Shown in pieces: positions 8,308 through 19,679 of a stretch of DNA of 64,000 nucleotides. Every line of letters starts with the position of its first letter. Within the stretch, counting starts at the first letter, position 1. The stretch comes from Streptomyces albus subsp. albus (GTDB taxonomy: Bacteria > Actinomycetota > Actinomycetes > Streptomycetales > Streptomycetaceae). The DNA is taken from assembly GCF_000719865.1 (NCBI RefSeq), contig NZ_JOID01000014.1:1-64000 (forward strand), given 5' to 3'. The notes under the pieces were generated by a model. That model was not told where the DNA came from and did not search any database. It saw nothing but the letters and a program-made list of their open reading frames with translations. A program made the position numbers and the translations under genes.

Positions 8308-8919
8308 GTGAGCAGCACCGGCGACGGTACAGCGGCGGGCGGTCCCATTCCGCTCCACGCGGGTGGCTCCGCTCCCCTCCAGAAGACCGCCGCGACGGGT
8401 CCCGTGCCGTCGCCCGGTCAGCCCTCCGAGAGGATCGGCTACCGCGGCCCCACGGCCTGCGCGGCGGCGGGCATCACCTACCGGCAGCTCGACTACTGGG
8501 CCCGTACGGGGCTCGTGGAGCCGAGCGTCCGCTCCGCCCAGGGGTCCGGCAGTCAGCGGCTCTACAGCATCGAGGATGTCGTCATCCTCAAGATCGTCAA
8601 GCGGTTCCTGGACACCGGTGTCTCCCTCCAGAACATCCGCGCGGCCGTCCGCCATCTGCGCACCCGTGAACGGGCCGATCTGGCGCGGATGACGCTCATG
8701 AGCGACGGAGCGACGGTCCACGAGTGCTCCTCTCCGGACGAGGTCGTCGGCCTGCTGCAGGGCGGCCAGGGGATGTTCGGCATCGCCGTCGGCGTGGTCT
8801 GGCGCGATGTGGAGTGCGCGCTGCAGCAGTTGCACGGCGAGCGGGTGGACACGGGGGAGACCCTGATCGGGCACCATCCCGGCGACGAGCTGGCCCGCCG
8901 CCGGAACCGGGCCGGCTGA
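8308..8919 (+). CDS. MerR-family regulator, Rv1830-like
   Basis: 203 residues: a flexible N-terminus of about 45, a MerR helix-turn-helix (IGYRGPTACAAAGITYRQLDYWARTGLVEPSVR, then RLYSIEDVVILKIVKRFLDTGVSLQNIR), and a short C-terminal domain (DEVVGLLQGGQGMFGIAVGVVW). It is orthologous by sequence and position to M. tuberculosis Rv1830 (resR), linked to growth and antibiotic resilience. GTG 8308 has GGGAGG 5 nt upstream. It has its own promoter. No effector-binding cysteines are seen. dinB follows 78 bp downstream. Confidence 0.85.
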   Translation: MSSTGDGTAAGGPIPLHAGGSAPLQKTAATGPVPSPGQPSERIGYRGPTACAAAGITYRQLDYWARTGLVEPSVRSAQGSGSQRLYSIEDVVILKIVKRFLDTGVSLQNIRAAVRHLRTRERADLARMTLMSDGATVHECSSPDEVVGLLQGGQGMFGIAVGVVWRDVECALQQLHGERVDTGETLIGHHPGDELARRRNRAG

Positions 8920-8997
8920 GGCCGCTCCCCGCCCGCCGCGTCCTGCGGGAGGCGGCCGCCGGAGACGTTGTCGGTGCCGTAGGGCAGCATCAGTGCC

Positions 8998-10608
8998 GTG
9001 AGACCCGTTCCGACGATCCTGCATCTGGACATGGACGCCTTCTTCGCCTCGGCGGAGCAGGCGTCCAAGCCCAGTCTGCGCGGGAAGCCGGTCGTCGTCG
9101 GCGGTCTCGGACCGCGCGGTGTCGTCGCCACAGCTTCCTACGAGGCGCGGGTTTTCGGCGTCCACTCGGCCATGTCCACGGCCCAGGCCCGCAGACTCTG
9201 CCCCAACGCCGCCTATCTGACGCCCCGCTTCTCGCTGTACCGGCAGGTGAGCGAGGCGGTCATGGAACTGCTGCGGGAGCTGTCGCCGCTGGTGGAGCCG
9301 CTCAGTCTGGACGAGGCCTTCGTGGACCTGGAGGCGGGCGCGGCACCCCCGGCGTCGGCCGCCGCGGCCCGGGAGACCGGCGAGCGGCTGCGGGCCGCGA
9401 TCCGTGCGCGGACCTCGCTCACCGGTTCGGTCGGCCTGGCCGGCTCCAAGATGCTCGCGAAGATGGCGTCCGAGCAGGCGAAGCCGGACGGCCTCGTGGT
9501 GATCGAGCCGGGGACGGAACGCGAACTGCTCGCGCCGATGCCGGTCCGGGTGCTGCCCGGTGTCGGTCCCGCCACGGCGGAGCAACTGCGCCGGGCGGGG
9601 ATCGGCACCGTCGAGGAGATGGCGGGGGCGGGGGAGGCGGAGCTGGTGCGGCTGCTCGGCAAGGCGCACGGCACCTCGCTGTACGCCCTGGCCAGCGGCC
9701 GGGACGACCGCCCGGTGGTGGCGGAGCGGGACAGCAAGTCGGTCTCTGTGGAGGACACCTTCGATGTGGATCTGCACGACCGGACCCGGGTGTACGGGGA
9801 GGTGGTGCGGCTGGCCGGGCGGTGTGTCGCCCGGCTGCGGGCCGCCGGCCGGTCCGGGCGCACGGTCGTCCTCAAGGTCCGGCGCTACGACTTCTCCACA
9901 CTGACCCGTTCGGAGACGCTGCGCGGGCCCACCGACGACCTGGCGGTGATCCGCGAGGCGGCGGTGCGCCTGCTCGACGGGGTGGACACCACCGGCGGTG
10001 TGCGGCTGCTCGGCGTCGGCGTCAGCGGGCTGGCGGACTTCACCCAGGAGGATCTCTTCGCGCAGGCCGCGCTCGAGGGCACCGGCCCGGCGGCCCCGGC
10101 CGTCCGCGCACGGACCGGGCCGGGCGGGGATGCGGACGCGGAGGCGGGTATGCGGCCCGACCGGCCGGAGGAGGCGCCGGGGGAGAGTCCCGCCGCGGCG
10201 GAACCGTCACCGGCCGGGCACGAGAGGAACGCCGGAGACCCGCGGGAGGGCGCCCACCGGTGGCATCCCGGGCACGACGTGCGGCACGCGGAGTACGGGG
10301 CCGGCTGGGTCCAGGGCAGCGGTCTCGGCAGGGTGACCGTACGGTTCGAGCAGCCCTGGTCGGAGCCGGGGCGGGTGCGGACCTTCCCCGCGGACGACCC
10401 GGCCCTGGAGCCGGCCCCGCCGCCGCCCCTGGTACGGCCGGCCGGCGGCACCGATCCCGGACCGGCAGGCCGCCCGGATCCCGGCCGGGGTACGGGCCGG
10501 GCACCCGGCCCGCCGGGCGGTCAGGCGCCGGATCCGGCGATCCGGCCGGAGCCCTCCCGGCCGGGGGCCTCCTCGTCGCCGTCCGGGAGCTCCGCCTCCA
10601 GTCCGTAG
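8998..10608 (+). CDS. dinB: DNA polymerase IV (Y family)
   Basis: 536 residues. The palm/finger core has LHLDMDAFFASAEQ (first catalytic Asp), SYEARVFGVHSAMS and the SLDEAF motif (D105/E106). Then come the HhH thumb (PVRVLPGVGPATAEQLRRAGI) and little finger. Beyond about residue 360 an actinobacterial extension is rich in P, G, A and E but holds a conserved patch (HPGHDVRHAEYGAGWVQGSGLGRVTVRFE). The enzyme does translesion synthesis. I see no beta-clamp motif at the extreme C-terminus. The GTG start has no clear ribosome binding site. The last 88 bp overlap the convergent PRC-barrel gene. Confidence 0.9.
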   Translation: MRPVPTILHLDMDAFFASAEQASKPSLRGKPVVVGGLGPRGVVATASYEARVFGVHSAMSTAQARRLCPNAAYLTPRFSLYRQVSEAVMELLRELSPLVEPLSLDEAFVDLEAGAAPPASAAAARETGERLRAAIRARTSLTGSVGLAGSKMLAKMASEQAKPDGLVVIEPGTERELLAPMPVRVLPGVGPATAEQLRRAGIGTVEEMAGAGEAELVRLLGKAHGTSLYALASGRDDRPVVAERDSKSVSVEDTFDVDLHDRTRVYGEVVRLAGRCVARLRAAGRSGRTVVLKVRRYDFSTLTRSETLRGPTDDLAVIREAAVRLLDGVDTTGGVRLLGVGVSGLADFTQEDLFAQAALEGTGPAAPAVRARTGPGGDADAEAGMRPDRPEEAPGESPAAAEPSPAGHERNAGDPREGAHRWHPGHDVRHAEYGAGWVQGSGLGRVTVRFEQPWSEPGRVRTFPADDPALEPAPPPPLVRPAGGTDPGPAGRPDPGRGTGRAPGPPGGQAPDPAIRPEPSRPGASSSPSGSSASSP

Positions 10609-10901
10609 TGGTGGTAGAGCTGGATCTCCTGTTCCGGTGAGAGATGCCGGCCCACGCCGAAGTCCGGTGCGCTGCGGATCAGGGAGCGGCGGTAGGGCAC
10701 GTGCAGGGTGCCGTCGACGAACTCGCTCGGCTCCAGCGGCACGAAGGCGTCCCGGCCGAACAGGCCGGTGCGCACGGCCGCCCACTCGGGCAGCCCGGTG
10801 GCGTCGTCGAGATACACCTCGTCCACGGTGCCGATCTTCGTACCGTCGCTGTCGAAGGCCTTGCGGCCGATGAGGCTCCGCGGGTCGGTCCCCGTGTGCA
10901 C
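10521..10901 (-). CDS. PRC-barrel domain protein
   Basis: 126 residues. An N-terminal PRC barrel (about 5-80: [41 protein letters not shown], then [18 protein letters not shown]) is followed by a short helix region ([16 protein letters not shown]) and an acidic tail. PRC barrels occur in RNA-processing and photosystem-assembly proteins, and the role of this stand-alone form is unknown. GTG 10901 is preceded by TTGGAGGAACC. The 3' end overlaps dinB by 88 bp in antisense. It is divergent from the gcvP riboswitch region. Confidence 0.83.
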   Translation of the reverse strand: MHTGTDPRSLIGRKAFDSDGTKIGTVDEVYLDDATGLPEWAAVRTGLFGRDAFVPLEPSEFVDGTLHVPYRRSLIRSAPDFGVGRHLSPEQEIQLYHHYGLEAELPDGDEEAPGREGSGRIAGSGA

Positions 10902-11015
10902 GGTTCCTCCAACTGGTCGGCGATGTCCCCGTGGGAACCACGTAAGGCCAGATCGGGCCGGGCGGCCACTCGGGGGACCGGTCCGGGGCCCCGCTGGTAC
11001 GCTGGCCGTGGCCGC

Positions 11016-11240
11016 AGATCCCGTGCGGGAGAGTCCTCCGCCCCTCGGGGCCGGGGGCGCCGAAGGAGCAAATCCTCCCCGGAATCTCTCAGGCACCCGT
11101 ACCGCACGGGCGAGGTCACTCTGGAAAGCAGGGCAGGTGCCGGGCCGTCCGTGCCGGAACCTTTCCTCACCGACGGTGAAAGCCGGACGCCGCAGTGCGG
11201 GTCCGGCGAAGCTCTCAGGTCGACGACAGAGGGGGAGGCC
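11016..11240 (+). promoter_or_regulatory. Tandem glycine riboswitch (gcvT type)
   Basis: The 5' leader of gcvP carries the hallmarks of the tandem glycine aptamer: GGGAGAG near 11027, GCGCCGAAGGAGCAAAT, AATCTCTCAGGC, the linker with ACTCTGGAAAG, GGTGAAAGCCGG for aptamer 2, then GCTCTCAGG and ACAGAGGGGG closing the second P1. Aptamer 2 is less canonical (CGCCGCAGTGCGG in place of GCCGAAGGNGCAA). A -10-like TACGCT sits at 10998. Glycine binding should switch gcvP on, as in other glycine-cleavage genes. Confidence 0.93.
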
Positions 11241-11247
11241 CCCGTTC

Positions 11248-11269
11248 GGGGTACCCGTCAGGGTGCCCC
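11248..11269 (+). promoter_or_regulatory. Expression-platform hairpin of the glycine riboswitch
   Basis: GGGGTACCC-gtca-GGGTGCCCC forms a 9-bp stem (one G-U pair) just after the aptamers. A smaller hairpin GGGGG-agg-CCCCC at 11231-11243 shares bases with the aptamer-2 P1 end, so the two could compete. Whether control is by termination or translation is not clear from sequence. Confidence 0.5.
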
Positions 11270-11304
11270 TTCGCAGGTCCGCGTCGACCAGGAGGCCTCC
11301 GCAG

Positions 11305-14199
<2,895 letters not shown>

Positions 14200-14258
14200 C
14201 CCGGCCGCCGCCGGCCGGGTCGGGCGGCGCGGTGCCGGCGGGGGCGTGAACACGAACG

Positions 14259-14289
14259 GGGCCGGTCCGGCGATCCGCCGGGCCGGCCC
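14259..14289 (+). terminator. Terminator between gcvP and DUF5999 gene
   Basis: A 14-bp stem (GGGCCGGTCCGGCG paired to CGCCGGGCCGGCCC, one G-U pair) with a 3-nt loop, between convergent genes, so it may serve both. Confidence 0.7.
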
Positions 14290-14372
14290 TGTGATCTCCG
14301 CACGGTGTGACTGTGCGGTGTGATCTGCGTGGTGTGATCTCTGTGTGGTGCCCGTCGTTACCGGCCGCCGGA

Positions 14373-14579
14373 TCAGGCAGCGGTCATCACGTGCTCGATG
14401 CCCAGTGGCCGGTGCGGAGCGATGATCTGCCCGTCGGGCAGCAGTTCACCGGTGTCCTCGAAGAGCAGGACGCCGTTGCACAGCAGACTCCAGCCCTGTT
14501 CGGGGTGGTGCGCCACCAGCTGGGCGGCTTCCCGGTCGGCGGAGTCGGCTGTCGGGCACGGTGAGGAGTGCTGGCACAT
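14373..14579 (-). CDS. DUF5999 small conserved protein
   Basis: 68 residues: MCQHSSPCPTADSADREAAQLVAHHPEQGWSLLCNGVLLFEDTGELLPDG and so on. This short protein is very common in streptomycetes. The N-terminal CQH...C and a third cysteine (LLCNG) could bind metal, but no function is known. ATG 14579 was chosen over upstream in-frame codons because family members begin MCQH. Ribosome binding is weak (GAAAGA about 10 nt upstream). The 340 bp upstream, to the next minus-strand gene end, contain no further gene that I can support. Confidence 0.75.
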   Translation of the reverse strand: MCQHSSPCPTADSADREAAQLVAHHPEQGWSLLCNGVLLFEDTGELLPDGQIIAPHRPLGIEHVMTAA

Positions 14580-14850
14580 GGCAGGGATCTTTCGCTGTGG
14601 TGTGAGTGTCCTGCGGCCTGACGTAGTGTTCATAACCGCCCCCCGTATTCCTTTTCCTTGGTCGGTCCCAGTGTTGCCCGCGGAATGGTGTCTCGCAGGC
14701 ATTTCGCCGCACCTGGCCTTCCAGGGTGATGACGCACCACTCTTGCGGACGGTTGCCGTCAAGAGGACGGCCCCTTCGGGTGGTTCGCCATGGCCGGAGC
14801 GGACTAGTCCGGTCGGGCCGGCGCGGTGGCGCGGTGGGGGCGCACAGCGG

Positions 14851-14879
14851 CGCCCCGCGGCCGGGGGAGCCGCGGGGCG
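14851..14879 (-). terminator. Hairpin downstream of 14919-15506 gene
   Basis: An 11-bp perfect stem CGCCCCGCGGC / GCCGCGGGGCG with a 7-nt loop lies 40 bp past the stop of the minus-strand gene. Between hairpin and stop is a direct repeat of GTTCGGTGACGGGCC (at about 14885 and 14902). Confidence 0.6.
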
Positions 14880-14918
14880 CGTGTGTTCGGTGACGGGCCC
14901 TGTTCGGTGACGGGCCGG

Positions 14919-15506
14919 TCAGGCCGCCGGTGAGGCGGTCGCGTCCAGCAGGGGTGCCACCGGGCCCAGCCGGAGGGTGAGCACCGGCAGCAGGTCCGAG
15001 ACCCGGTGCGGGCGGTGCGCGGCGATGCCGGGGGGCGCGGGCGCGAGGGGGACCAGCAGATCCGTGGGTGCGGGATGGCCCTCGGCGGGGTCCGCGGCGG
15101 TGTCGCCGTGCAGCCACAGGGTGAGCATGTAGAGCTCGGGCACCGACAGCAGACGCGGCTGGTACAGGCCCGACAGCGATTCGGCCTGGCGCAGGGCCCG
15201 CTCGGTGGAGGAGAGGTACGGGCCTCCGAAGAAGTGAGAGAAGGCCCAGCCGTCCGGCCCCGGCTTGGTCTCGGCGGCGGCCACCGCGCGGCCCCCGCTC
15301 CGTACCAGGAAGCGCCACGCGGTGAGGCGGGCCGCGGGCGGACCGTCCTGCCGGGTGATGCCCTCCATGACGTGGACCGGCAAGGGCGACTCCGGAGTGA
15401 GCGGGCCCGGATGCGAGCGGAGCACCGGCGCGGCGGTCGCAGAGCCGAGCGCCGCGAGGGTGCTGCGCCGGGCGTGCACGGGGGCCTGGAGGGAAAGCAG
15501 CGGCAT
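14919..15506 (-). CDS. Conserved hypothetical protein
   Basis: 195 residues, no signal peptide or membrane segment. Features are an N-terminal MPLLSLQAPVHARRSTLAAL, a central RLTAWRFLVRSGGRAVAAAETK...GWAFSHFFGGPYLSSTERAL, and SVPELYMLTLWLHG. I recognise it as a streptomycete-type conserved protein of unknown function but cannot assign a family. The sequence is not low complexity, and ATG 15506 has AGAGG 9 nt upstream, so it is very likely real. Confidence 0.7.
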   Translation of the reverse strand: MPLLSLQAPVHARRSTLAALGSATAAPVLRSHPGPLTPESPLPVHVMEGITRQDGPPAARLTAWRFLVRSGGRAVAAAETKPGPDGWAFSHFFGGPYLSSTERALRQAESLSGLYQPRLLSVPELYMLTLWLHGDTAADPAEGHPAPTDLLVPLAPAPPGIAAHRPHRVSDLLPVLTLRLGPVAPLLDATASPAA

Positions 15507-15991
15507 GATGGTCGCCTCTCACTTCGGAGACACGGGTGATGCTGGGCACGTGCGGACGACAATGTCAGCATGACGGGGCGGAAGAGGGGCCGGAGCGGGG
15601 AATGCCGGCGACACGTACTCTCTGCCCGCGTACCCGGAGTTTATACGGTGCGTGTTCACGGCGCGTTTCGGCTAGCCGACGCGCGTATTACGGGCAAGAC
15701 TGAAACCGGACCGTACCGGTGGGGGAAGTTCCGCCCTTCTGTCCGTTCGCGGAACCCGTGGCCTTGTGTTATGTAACGGAGGGCGGTCGGCCGAATCCCG
15801 TTGGTGTTTTTCACCACACCTTCGCGCCGCGACCTTTGCGCGATGCCCGCCCGGGCTCTCTTTATGCCCTTGGAATGTGCCCCCGGGGTGTAGTGCGCAT
15901 CCCAGCGGGCAGATGCTGTCCGCCGGGGCGTCGCGGTCCGGCCGGCCGGGCATCATCCCGGGCACCGGTGCACTGGAGGAGGGACCCTTCG
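15507..15991. promoter_or_regulatory. 485-bp intergenic region with palindrome at 15668-15679
   Basis: This gap separates divergent genes and is clearly less G+C-rich than its surroundings. It contains the 12-bp perfect palindrome TCGGCTAGCCGA (15668-15679) with GCGCG on both sides, and a second inverted pair GTTCCGC (15728) / GCGGAAC (15749). No credible small gene is seen. It is probably the promoter region of both flanking genes. Confidence 0.4.
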
Positions 15992-17494
15992 ATGGGCGAG
16001 AAGGTCGAGGCGGACGGGTTCGACCTGGCGGATCCGCAGCGCTACCGCGCCAAACTGCACCAGTGCCTGGAGGGTCTGGGGCGGCTGCTGGAGGAGAAGA
16101 GGTTCGATCGCCCGAGGAATCTCATGGGGGTGGAGATCGAGCTGAATCTCGCAGGGGAGGACGGGATGCCCCGGATGATGAATGCGGAAGTTCTGGAGCG
16201 CATCCGCAGCGGGGATTTCCAGATGGAGTTGGGGCAGTTCAACCTCGAAGTGAACATTGTGCCGCACCGGTTGTCGGGGCGCGTTCTGGACCAGCTGGCC
16301 GAAGAGATCCGCACCGCCCTCGCATATGCCGACCGCAAAGCCCGGGAAGTCGACGCCGGGATCGTAATGATCGGAATTCTGCCGACTCTGGCCGGTCCGG
16401 ACCTCGTCTCCGCCAACCTTTCCGAGGCCGACCGCTACACCCTGCTGAACGAGCAGATCCTGGCCGCCCGCGGGGAGAACCTGGTGCTCGACATCGAGGG
16501 CGTCGAACGGCTCCATTACACCAGCGCCTCGATCGCGCCCGAAGCCGCCTGTACCTCGGTGCAGTTGCACCTCCAGGTGACCCCCGGCCGCTTCGCCGCC
16601 GTGTGGAACGCCGCCCAGGCGGCGGCCGCCGCGCAGATCGCCGTGGGCGCCAACTCCCCTTTCCTCTTCGGCCGTGAGCTGTGGCGGGAGTCCCGGCCGC
16701 CGCTCTTCCAGCAGTCCACGGACACCCGGGCCCCGGAACTCAAGGCCCAGGGCGTGCGGCCGCGCACCTGGTTCGGGGAGCGCTGGATCGAGTCGGCGTA
16801 CGACCTCTTCGAGGAGAACGTGCGCTACTTCCCCGCCCTGCTGCCCATCTGCGACGACGAGGACCCGCTCAAGGTGCTGGACGAGGACGGCGTCCCCGGG
16901 CTGCACGAACTCGTGCTGCACAACGGCACCATCTACCGCTGGAACCGTCCCGTCTACGACATCACCGACGGCCGTCCCCATCTGCGGGTGGAGAACCGGG
17001 TGCTCCCGGCCGGGCCCACCGTCGACGACGTCATCGCGAACGCGGCCTTCTACTACGGCCTGGTCCGCGCCCTCGCGGAGGAGAGCCGGCCGGTGTGGAC
17101 CCGGCTGCCCTTCGGGGACGCGTCGCGGAACTTCGACAGCGCCTGCCGGTACGGCATCGACGCCACCCTGCGCTGGCCGCGCCAGGGCCGGGGCGGAGCG
17201 GTGGCGGAGGTGCCCGCCCCGCGCCTGGTCCGGGAGGAACTGCTGCCGCTGGCGGCCGCCGGCCTCGACGCCTGGGGCGTGGAGCCCGCGGACCGCGACC
17301 ACTACCTCGGCATCATCGAGGAACGCTGCCGGCGGCGGGTGAACGGCGCCTCATGGCAGGCCGAGGCCTTCCGCCAGGCGCGGGAGCGCGGTCTCGACCG
17401 GCAGACCGCCCTGGCCGCGACCACCCGGCGCTACGCGGAACTCGCGCGCACCGGGAAGCCGGTGCACACCTGGCCCGCCGACCTGCCGGACTGA
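15992..17494 (+). CDS. Glutamate-cysteine ligase (GCS2) family carboxylate-amine ligase
   Basis: 500 residues of the GCS2 family. Supporting motifs are NLMGVEIELNL (catalytic acidic strand), QMELGQFNLEVN, TSVQLHLQV, GANSPFLFGRELWRESR and LRVENRVLPAGPTVDD. Family members form gamma-glutamyl or similar peptide bonds with ATP. Because actinomycetes make mycothiol rather than glutathione, the true substrate is uncertain and another glutamyl amide is possible. ATG 15992 follows GGAGGAGGG. A 12-bp terminator follows. The gene stands alone, with the CPBP protease gene 95 bp downstream. Confidence 0.82.
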   Translation: MGEKVEADGFDLADPQRYRAKLHQCLEGLGRLLEEKRFDRPRNLMGVEIELNLAGEDGMPRMMNAEVLERIRSGDFQMELGQFNLEVNIVPHRLSGRVLDQLAEEIRTALAYADRKAREVDAGIVMIGILPTLAGPDLVSANLSEADRYTLLNEQILAARGENLVLDIEGVERLHYTSASIAPEAACTSVQLHLQVTPGRFAAVWNAAQAAAAAQIAVGANSPFLFGRELWRESRPPLFQQSTDTRAPELKAQGVRPRTWFGERWIESAYDLFEENVRYFPALLPICDDEDPLKVLDEDGVPGLHELVLHNGTIYRWNRPVYDITDGRPHLRVENRVLPAGPTVDDVIANAAFYYGLVRALAEESRPVWTRLPFGDASRNFDSACRYGIDATLRWPRQGRGGAVAEVPAPRLVREELLPLAAAGLDAWGVEPADRDHYLGIIEERCRRRVNGASWQAEAFRQARERGLDRQTALAATTRRYAELARTGKPVHTWPADLPD

Positions 17495-17500
17495 GCCCCC

Positions 17501-17527
17501 GGCCCCGCCGGGCTCCCCGGCGGGGCC
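17501..17527 (+). terminator. Terminator after GCS2-family gene
   Basis: A perfect 12-bp stem GGCCCCGCCGGG / CCCGGCGGGGCC with a 3-nt loop begins 7 nt past the stop codon. Confidence 0.72.
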
Positions 17528-17589
17528 GCGTGGTGGCGCCGCTTCCCCGGCGTGTAGAAAAGGGGAACGCGGCGGACCGGAGGCGGGTT

Positions 17590-18399
17590 GTGCGGGCAGA
17601 GTCGGGCAGGACGGACGGGGTGCCGGACGGCGCGGAGAGGCCGGCGCCGCGCTTGCTGCGGCAGGAGACGCTGCTCGTCCTGGCGCTCTCCGTCGGCGCC
17701 AGCGCGCTCTCGGCGGTCATCAGCTTCACCGGCTCCGTCACCGCCCCCGGCGATCTGCAGGACCGGGCGGCCACCCTCAACGGCTCCCAGGCGCCGGGCC
17801 GTCCCTGGCTCGATCTGGCCTGGCAGCTGTTCGGCATCGCCACCGCCCTGGTGCCCGTCGCGCTGGTGGCGCATCTGCTGCTCCGTGAGGGTGCCGGGGG
17901 ACTGCGGGTGATCGGGCTGGACCGGCGCCGTCCCGGCTTCGACCTCGGCCGCGGCGCGCTCGTGGCGGCGGCCATCGGCGGCACCGGGCTGGTGTTCTAC
18001 CTGGCGGTGTGGGCGACGGGGGCCAACCTCACGGTGGTGCCGGAGTCGCTCCCCGATGTGTGGTGGAAGTTCCCGGTGCTGATCGCGTCGGCGGTGCAGA
18101 ACTCCCTGCTGGAGGAGGTCGTGGTCGTCGGCTATCTGCTGCGCCGCCTCGGGCAGTTGGGCTGGACCCCGGCGGCGGCGCTCGTCGCGAGTTCGGTGCT
18201 CCGCGGGACGTACCACCTGTATCAGGGCATCGGCGGGTTCGTCGGGAACCTGGTGATGGGCGTCGTCTTCGTGCTGCTCTACCGGCGCTGGGGGCGGATC
18301 GGGCCGCTGGTCGCCGCGCACGCGCTGATCGACATCGTGGCGTTCGGCGGCTACGCGCTGCTCGCGGGCGAGGTCGACTGGCTGCCGACGCCGCCGTGA
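17590..18399 (+). CDS. CPBP-family intramembrane metalloprotease
   Basis: 269 residues with about seven hydrophobic segments. Motif 1 is LLEEVVVVGYLLRR (adjacent catalytic glutamates, but EExxxxGY rather than EExxxRG). Motif 2 is RGTYHLYQG and motif 3 HALIDI, which supply the metal-binding histidines. CPBP (Abi) proteins are membrane proteases, including the eukaryotic CAAX prenyl protease Rce1, and bacterial members process bacteriocins or envelope proteins. The substrate is unknown here. GTG 17590 has GGAGG 6 nt upstream. Confidence 0.85.
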   Translation: MRAESGRTDGVPDGAERPAPRLLRQETLLVLALSVGASALSAVISFTGSVTAPGDLQDRAATLNGSQAPGRPWLDLAWQLFGIATALVPVALVAHLLLREGAGGLRVIGLDRRRPGFDLGRGALVAAAIGGTGLVFYLAVWATGANLTVVPESLPDVWWKFPVLIASAVQNSLLEEVVVVGYLLRRLGQLGWTPAAALVASSVLRGTYHLYQGIGGFVGNLVMGVVFVLLYRRWGRIGPLVAAHALIDIVAFGGYALLAGEVDWLPTPP

Positions 18400-18401
18400 C
18401 G

Positions 18402-18432
18402 GGACCCGGTCCGACCCGGTCCGACCCGGTCC
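18402..18432. repeat. Three tandem copies of a 10-bp unit (GACCCGGTCC)
   Basis: The nearly palindromic unit GACCCGGTCC is repeated three times directly after the CPBP stop, followed by one decayed copy. It lies between convergent genes, where it can fold on itself and may act as a terminator. Confidence 0.8.
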
Positions 18433-18505
18433 GGCCCGGCGCGTCCGGGCGGCAGTACGCACGGACGGACCGCCGGGGCCGGCCGCCACGCCGGAACGCC
18501 CGGCG

Positions 18506-19330
18506 TCAGCCCGGAGCGGTCAGCAGCTCTCCGTCGATGACGGTGACCGCGCTGCCGGACAGCAGCGTCCGCTCCCCGCGCAGCGCCGTGCGGACCAGCC
18601 CCGTGCGGGCCGACGCCTGAAGGCCCGTCAGTTCATCCCGGCCCAGCCGGGCGGCCCAGAACGGCGCGAGTGCCGTGTGGGCGCTGCCGGTCACCGGGTC
18701 CTCGTCGATCCCGACCGCCGGTCCGAAGAAACGGGAGACGAAGTCGTGGCCCGCCGCCGGGTCCTCGGCGCGCGCCGTCACGATGACGCCGCGGTGACCG
18801 AGCCGGGCGACGGCGCGAAGGTCGGGGGCGAGGTCCCGCACGGACCGCTCGTCGGGCAGCTCCACCAGCAGGTCGCCCACGGTCGGTCCGGTGTCGTGGG
18901 CGGACAGCGGCCGTGCGCCGAGGGCGTCCGGCACGTCCGGCGGCACCTCGACGGCGGTCAGCGGGGCGGTCGGGAAGTCCAGGGTGATCAGGCCGTCGTC
19001 CCCGGCGGTGGCGGTCAGAAGGCCGCCGCGGGTGGTGAAGCGGACCGTTCCGGTGGCGGCGCCGGTGGTGTGCAGGACGTGCGCGGTGGCCAGCGTCGCG
19101 TGGCCGCAGAGATCGACCTCCGTGGCGGGGGTGAACCAGCGCAGCGCCCAGTCCGCGTCCGCGCCGGGGCCGAGGCGGTGGGCGAAGGCCGTCTCGGCGA
19201 GGTTGACCTCGGCGGCCACCTGCTGGAGCCACGCTGCGCCGGGGAAGCCGTCGCCGTCGAGAAGGACGACCCCGGCGGGATTGCCGGCGAACGGGCGGTC
19301 GGTGAAGGCGTCGACGATACGAATCCTCAT
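18506..19330 (-). CDS. PhzF-family isomerase/epimerase
   Basis: 274 residues with a two-lobed PhzF fold. NLAETAF holds the catalytic Glu (E46), with FAGNPAGVVLL near the N-terminus, EVDLCGHATLATAHVL in the first lobe and DPVTGSAHTALAPFW at the lobe boundary. PhzF itself isomerises a phenazine precursor, and most family members have unknown substrates. No phenazine genes are nearby, so I infer a housekeeping or unknown role. ATG 19330 is chosen because the family start (M-x-I/V-x-VDAFT) follows at once. The upstream in-frame extension to 19828 has shadow-like composition. Confidence 0.88.
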   Translation of the reverse strand: MRIRIVDAFTDRPFAGNPAGVVLLDGDGFPGAAWLQQVAAEVNLAETAFAHRLGPGADADWALRWFTPATEVDLCGHATLATAHVLHTTGAATGTVRFTTRGGLLTATAGDDGLITLDFPTAPLTAVEVPPDVPDALGARPLSAHDTGPTVGDLLVELPDERSVRDLAPDLRAVARLGHRGVIVTARAEDPAAGHDFVSRFFGPAVGIDEDPVTGSAHTALAPFWAARLGRDELTGLQASARTGLVRTALRGERTLLSGSAVTVIDGELLTAPG

Positions 19331-19592
19331 GGCCCGGACCCTAGGCCCGGGCGGGGACCGCGGGCCAAGGCCAATGCGCGGCCGGTGGACCCCGGGCGGC
19401 CCGTCCCCCCGGATCCGGCCGCGCTCCCGTCGTCCTTCCGCGGCCCTTCGGCCGTCATTGCGCCGTTTCCGGCATCCCCCCGGCGGGTGTTCGCGGTGCG
19501 GAGGGCTCCCGCGTGCCGCCGTCCGCACGGCGCGTCCGCCTGCCCGGCGCGCCCCCGCCCCGCGCGGCGCTCTCATCCGTGAGGAGGAGACG

Positions 19593-19667
19593 GTGAACGG
19601 GGCCGCCCGTCTGAGGACGGAGGCGGAGATGAGTATTCGCGCGGATGCCGGAGCGGCCGGGACCTGA
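19593..19667 (+). CDS. Possible 24-residue leader ORF
   Basis: A GTG codon preceded by GAGGAGGAGA opens a 24-codon frame (MNGAARLRTEAEMSIRADAG, then AAGT) closed by two stop codons in tandem (TGATGA). It ends 12 nt before the Clp-N gene and is in the same frame, so it may be a translated leader or a remnant of an older N-terminus. Confidence 0.4.
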   Translation: MNGAARLRTEAEMSIRADAGAAGT

Positions 19668-19679
19668 TGAGGTGGGAGG

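Noticed and set aside
8724..10640. A 638-codon plus-strand frame overlapping the second MerR gene and dinB
   Set aside because: It is Gly/Arg/Ala-rich shadow text in a different frame from two recognisable genes.
14580..14918. A GGAAT motif upstream of the DUF5999 gene, tested as a SigR-type promoter
   Set aside because: No GTT lies at the required 18-nt spacing on either strand, so the ECF promoter reading does not hold.
18506..19330. PhzF homologue as evidence of phenazine synthesis
   Set aside because: PhzF-like proteins are widespread without phenazine pathways, and no other phz gene is in the window.
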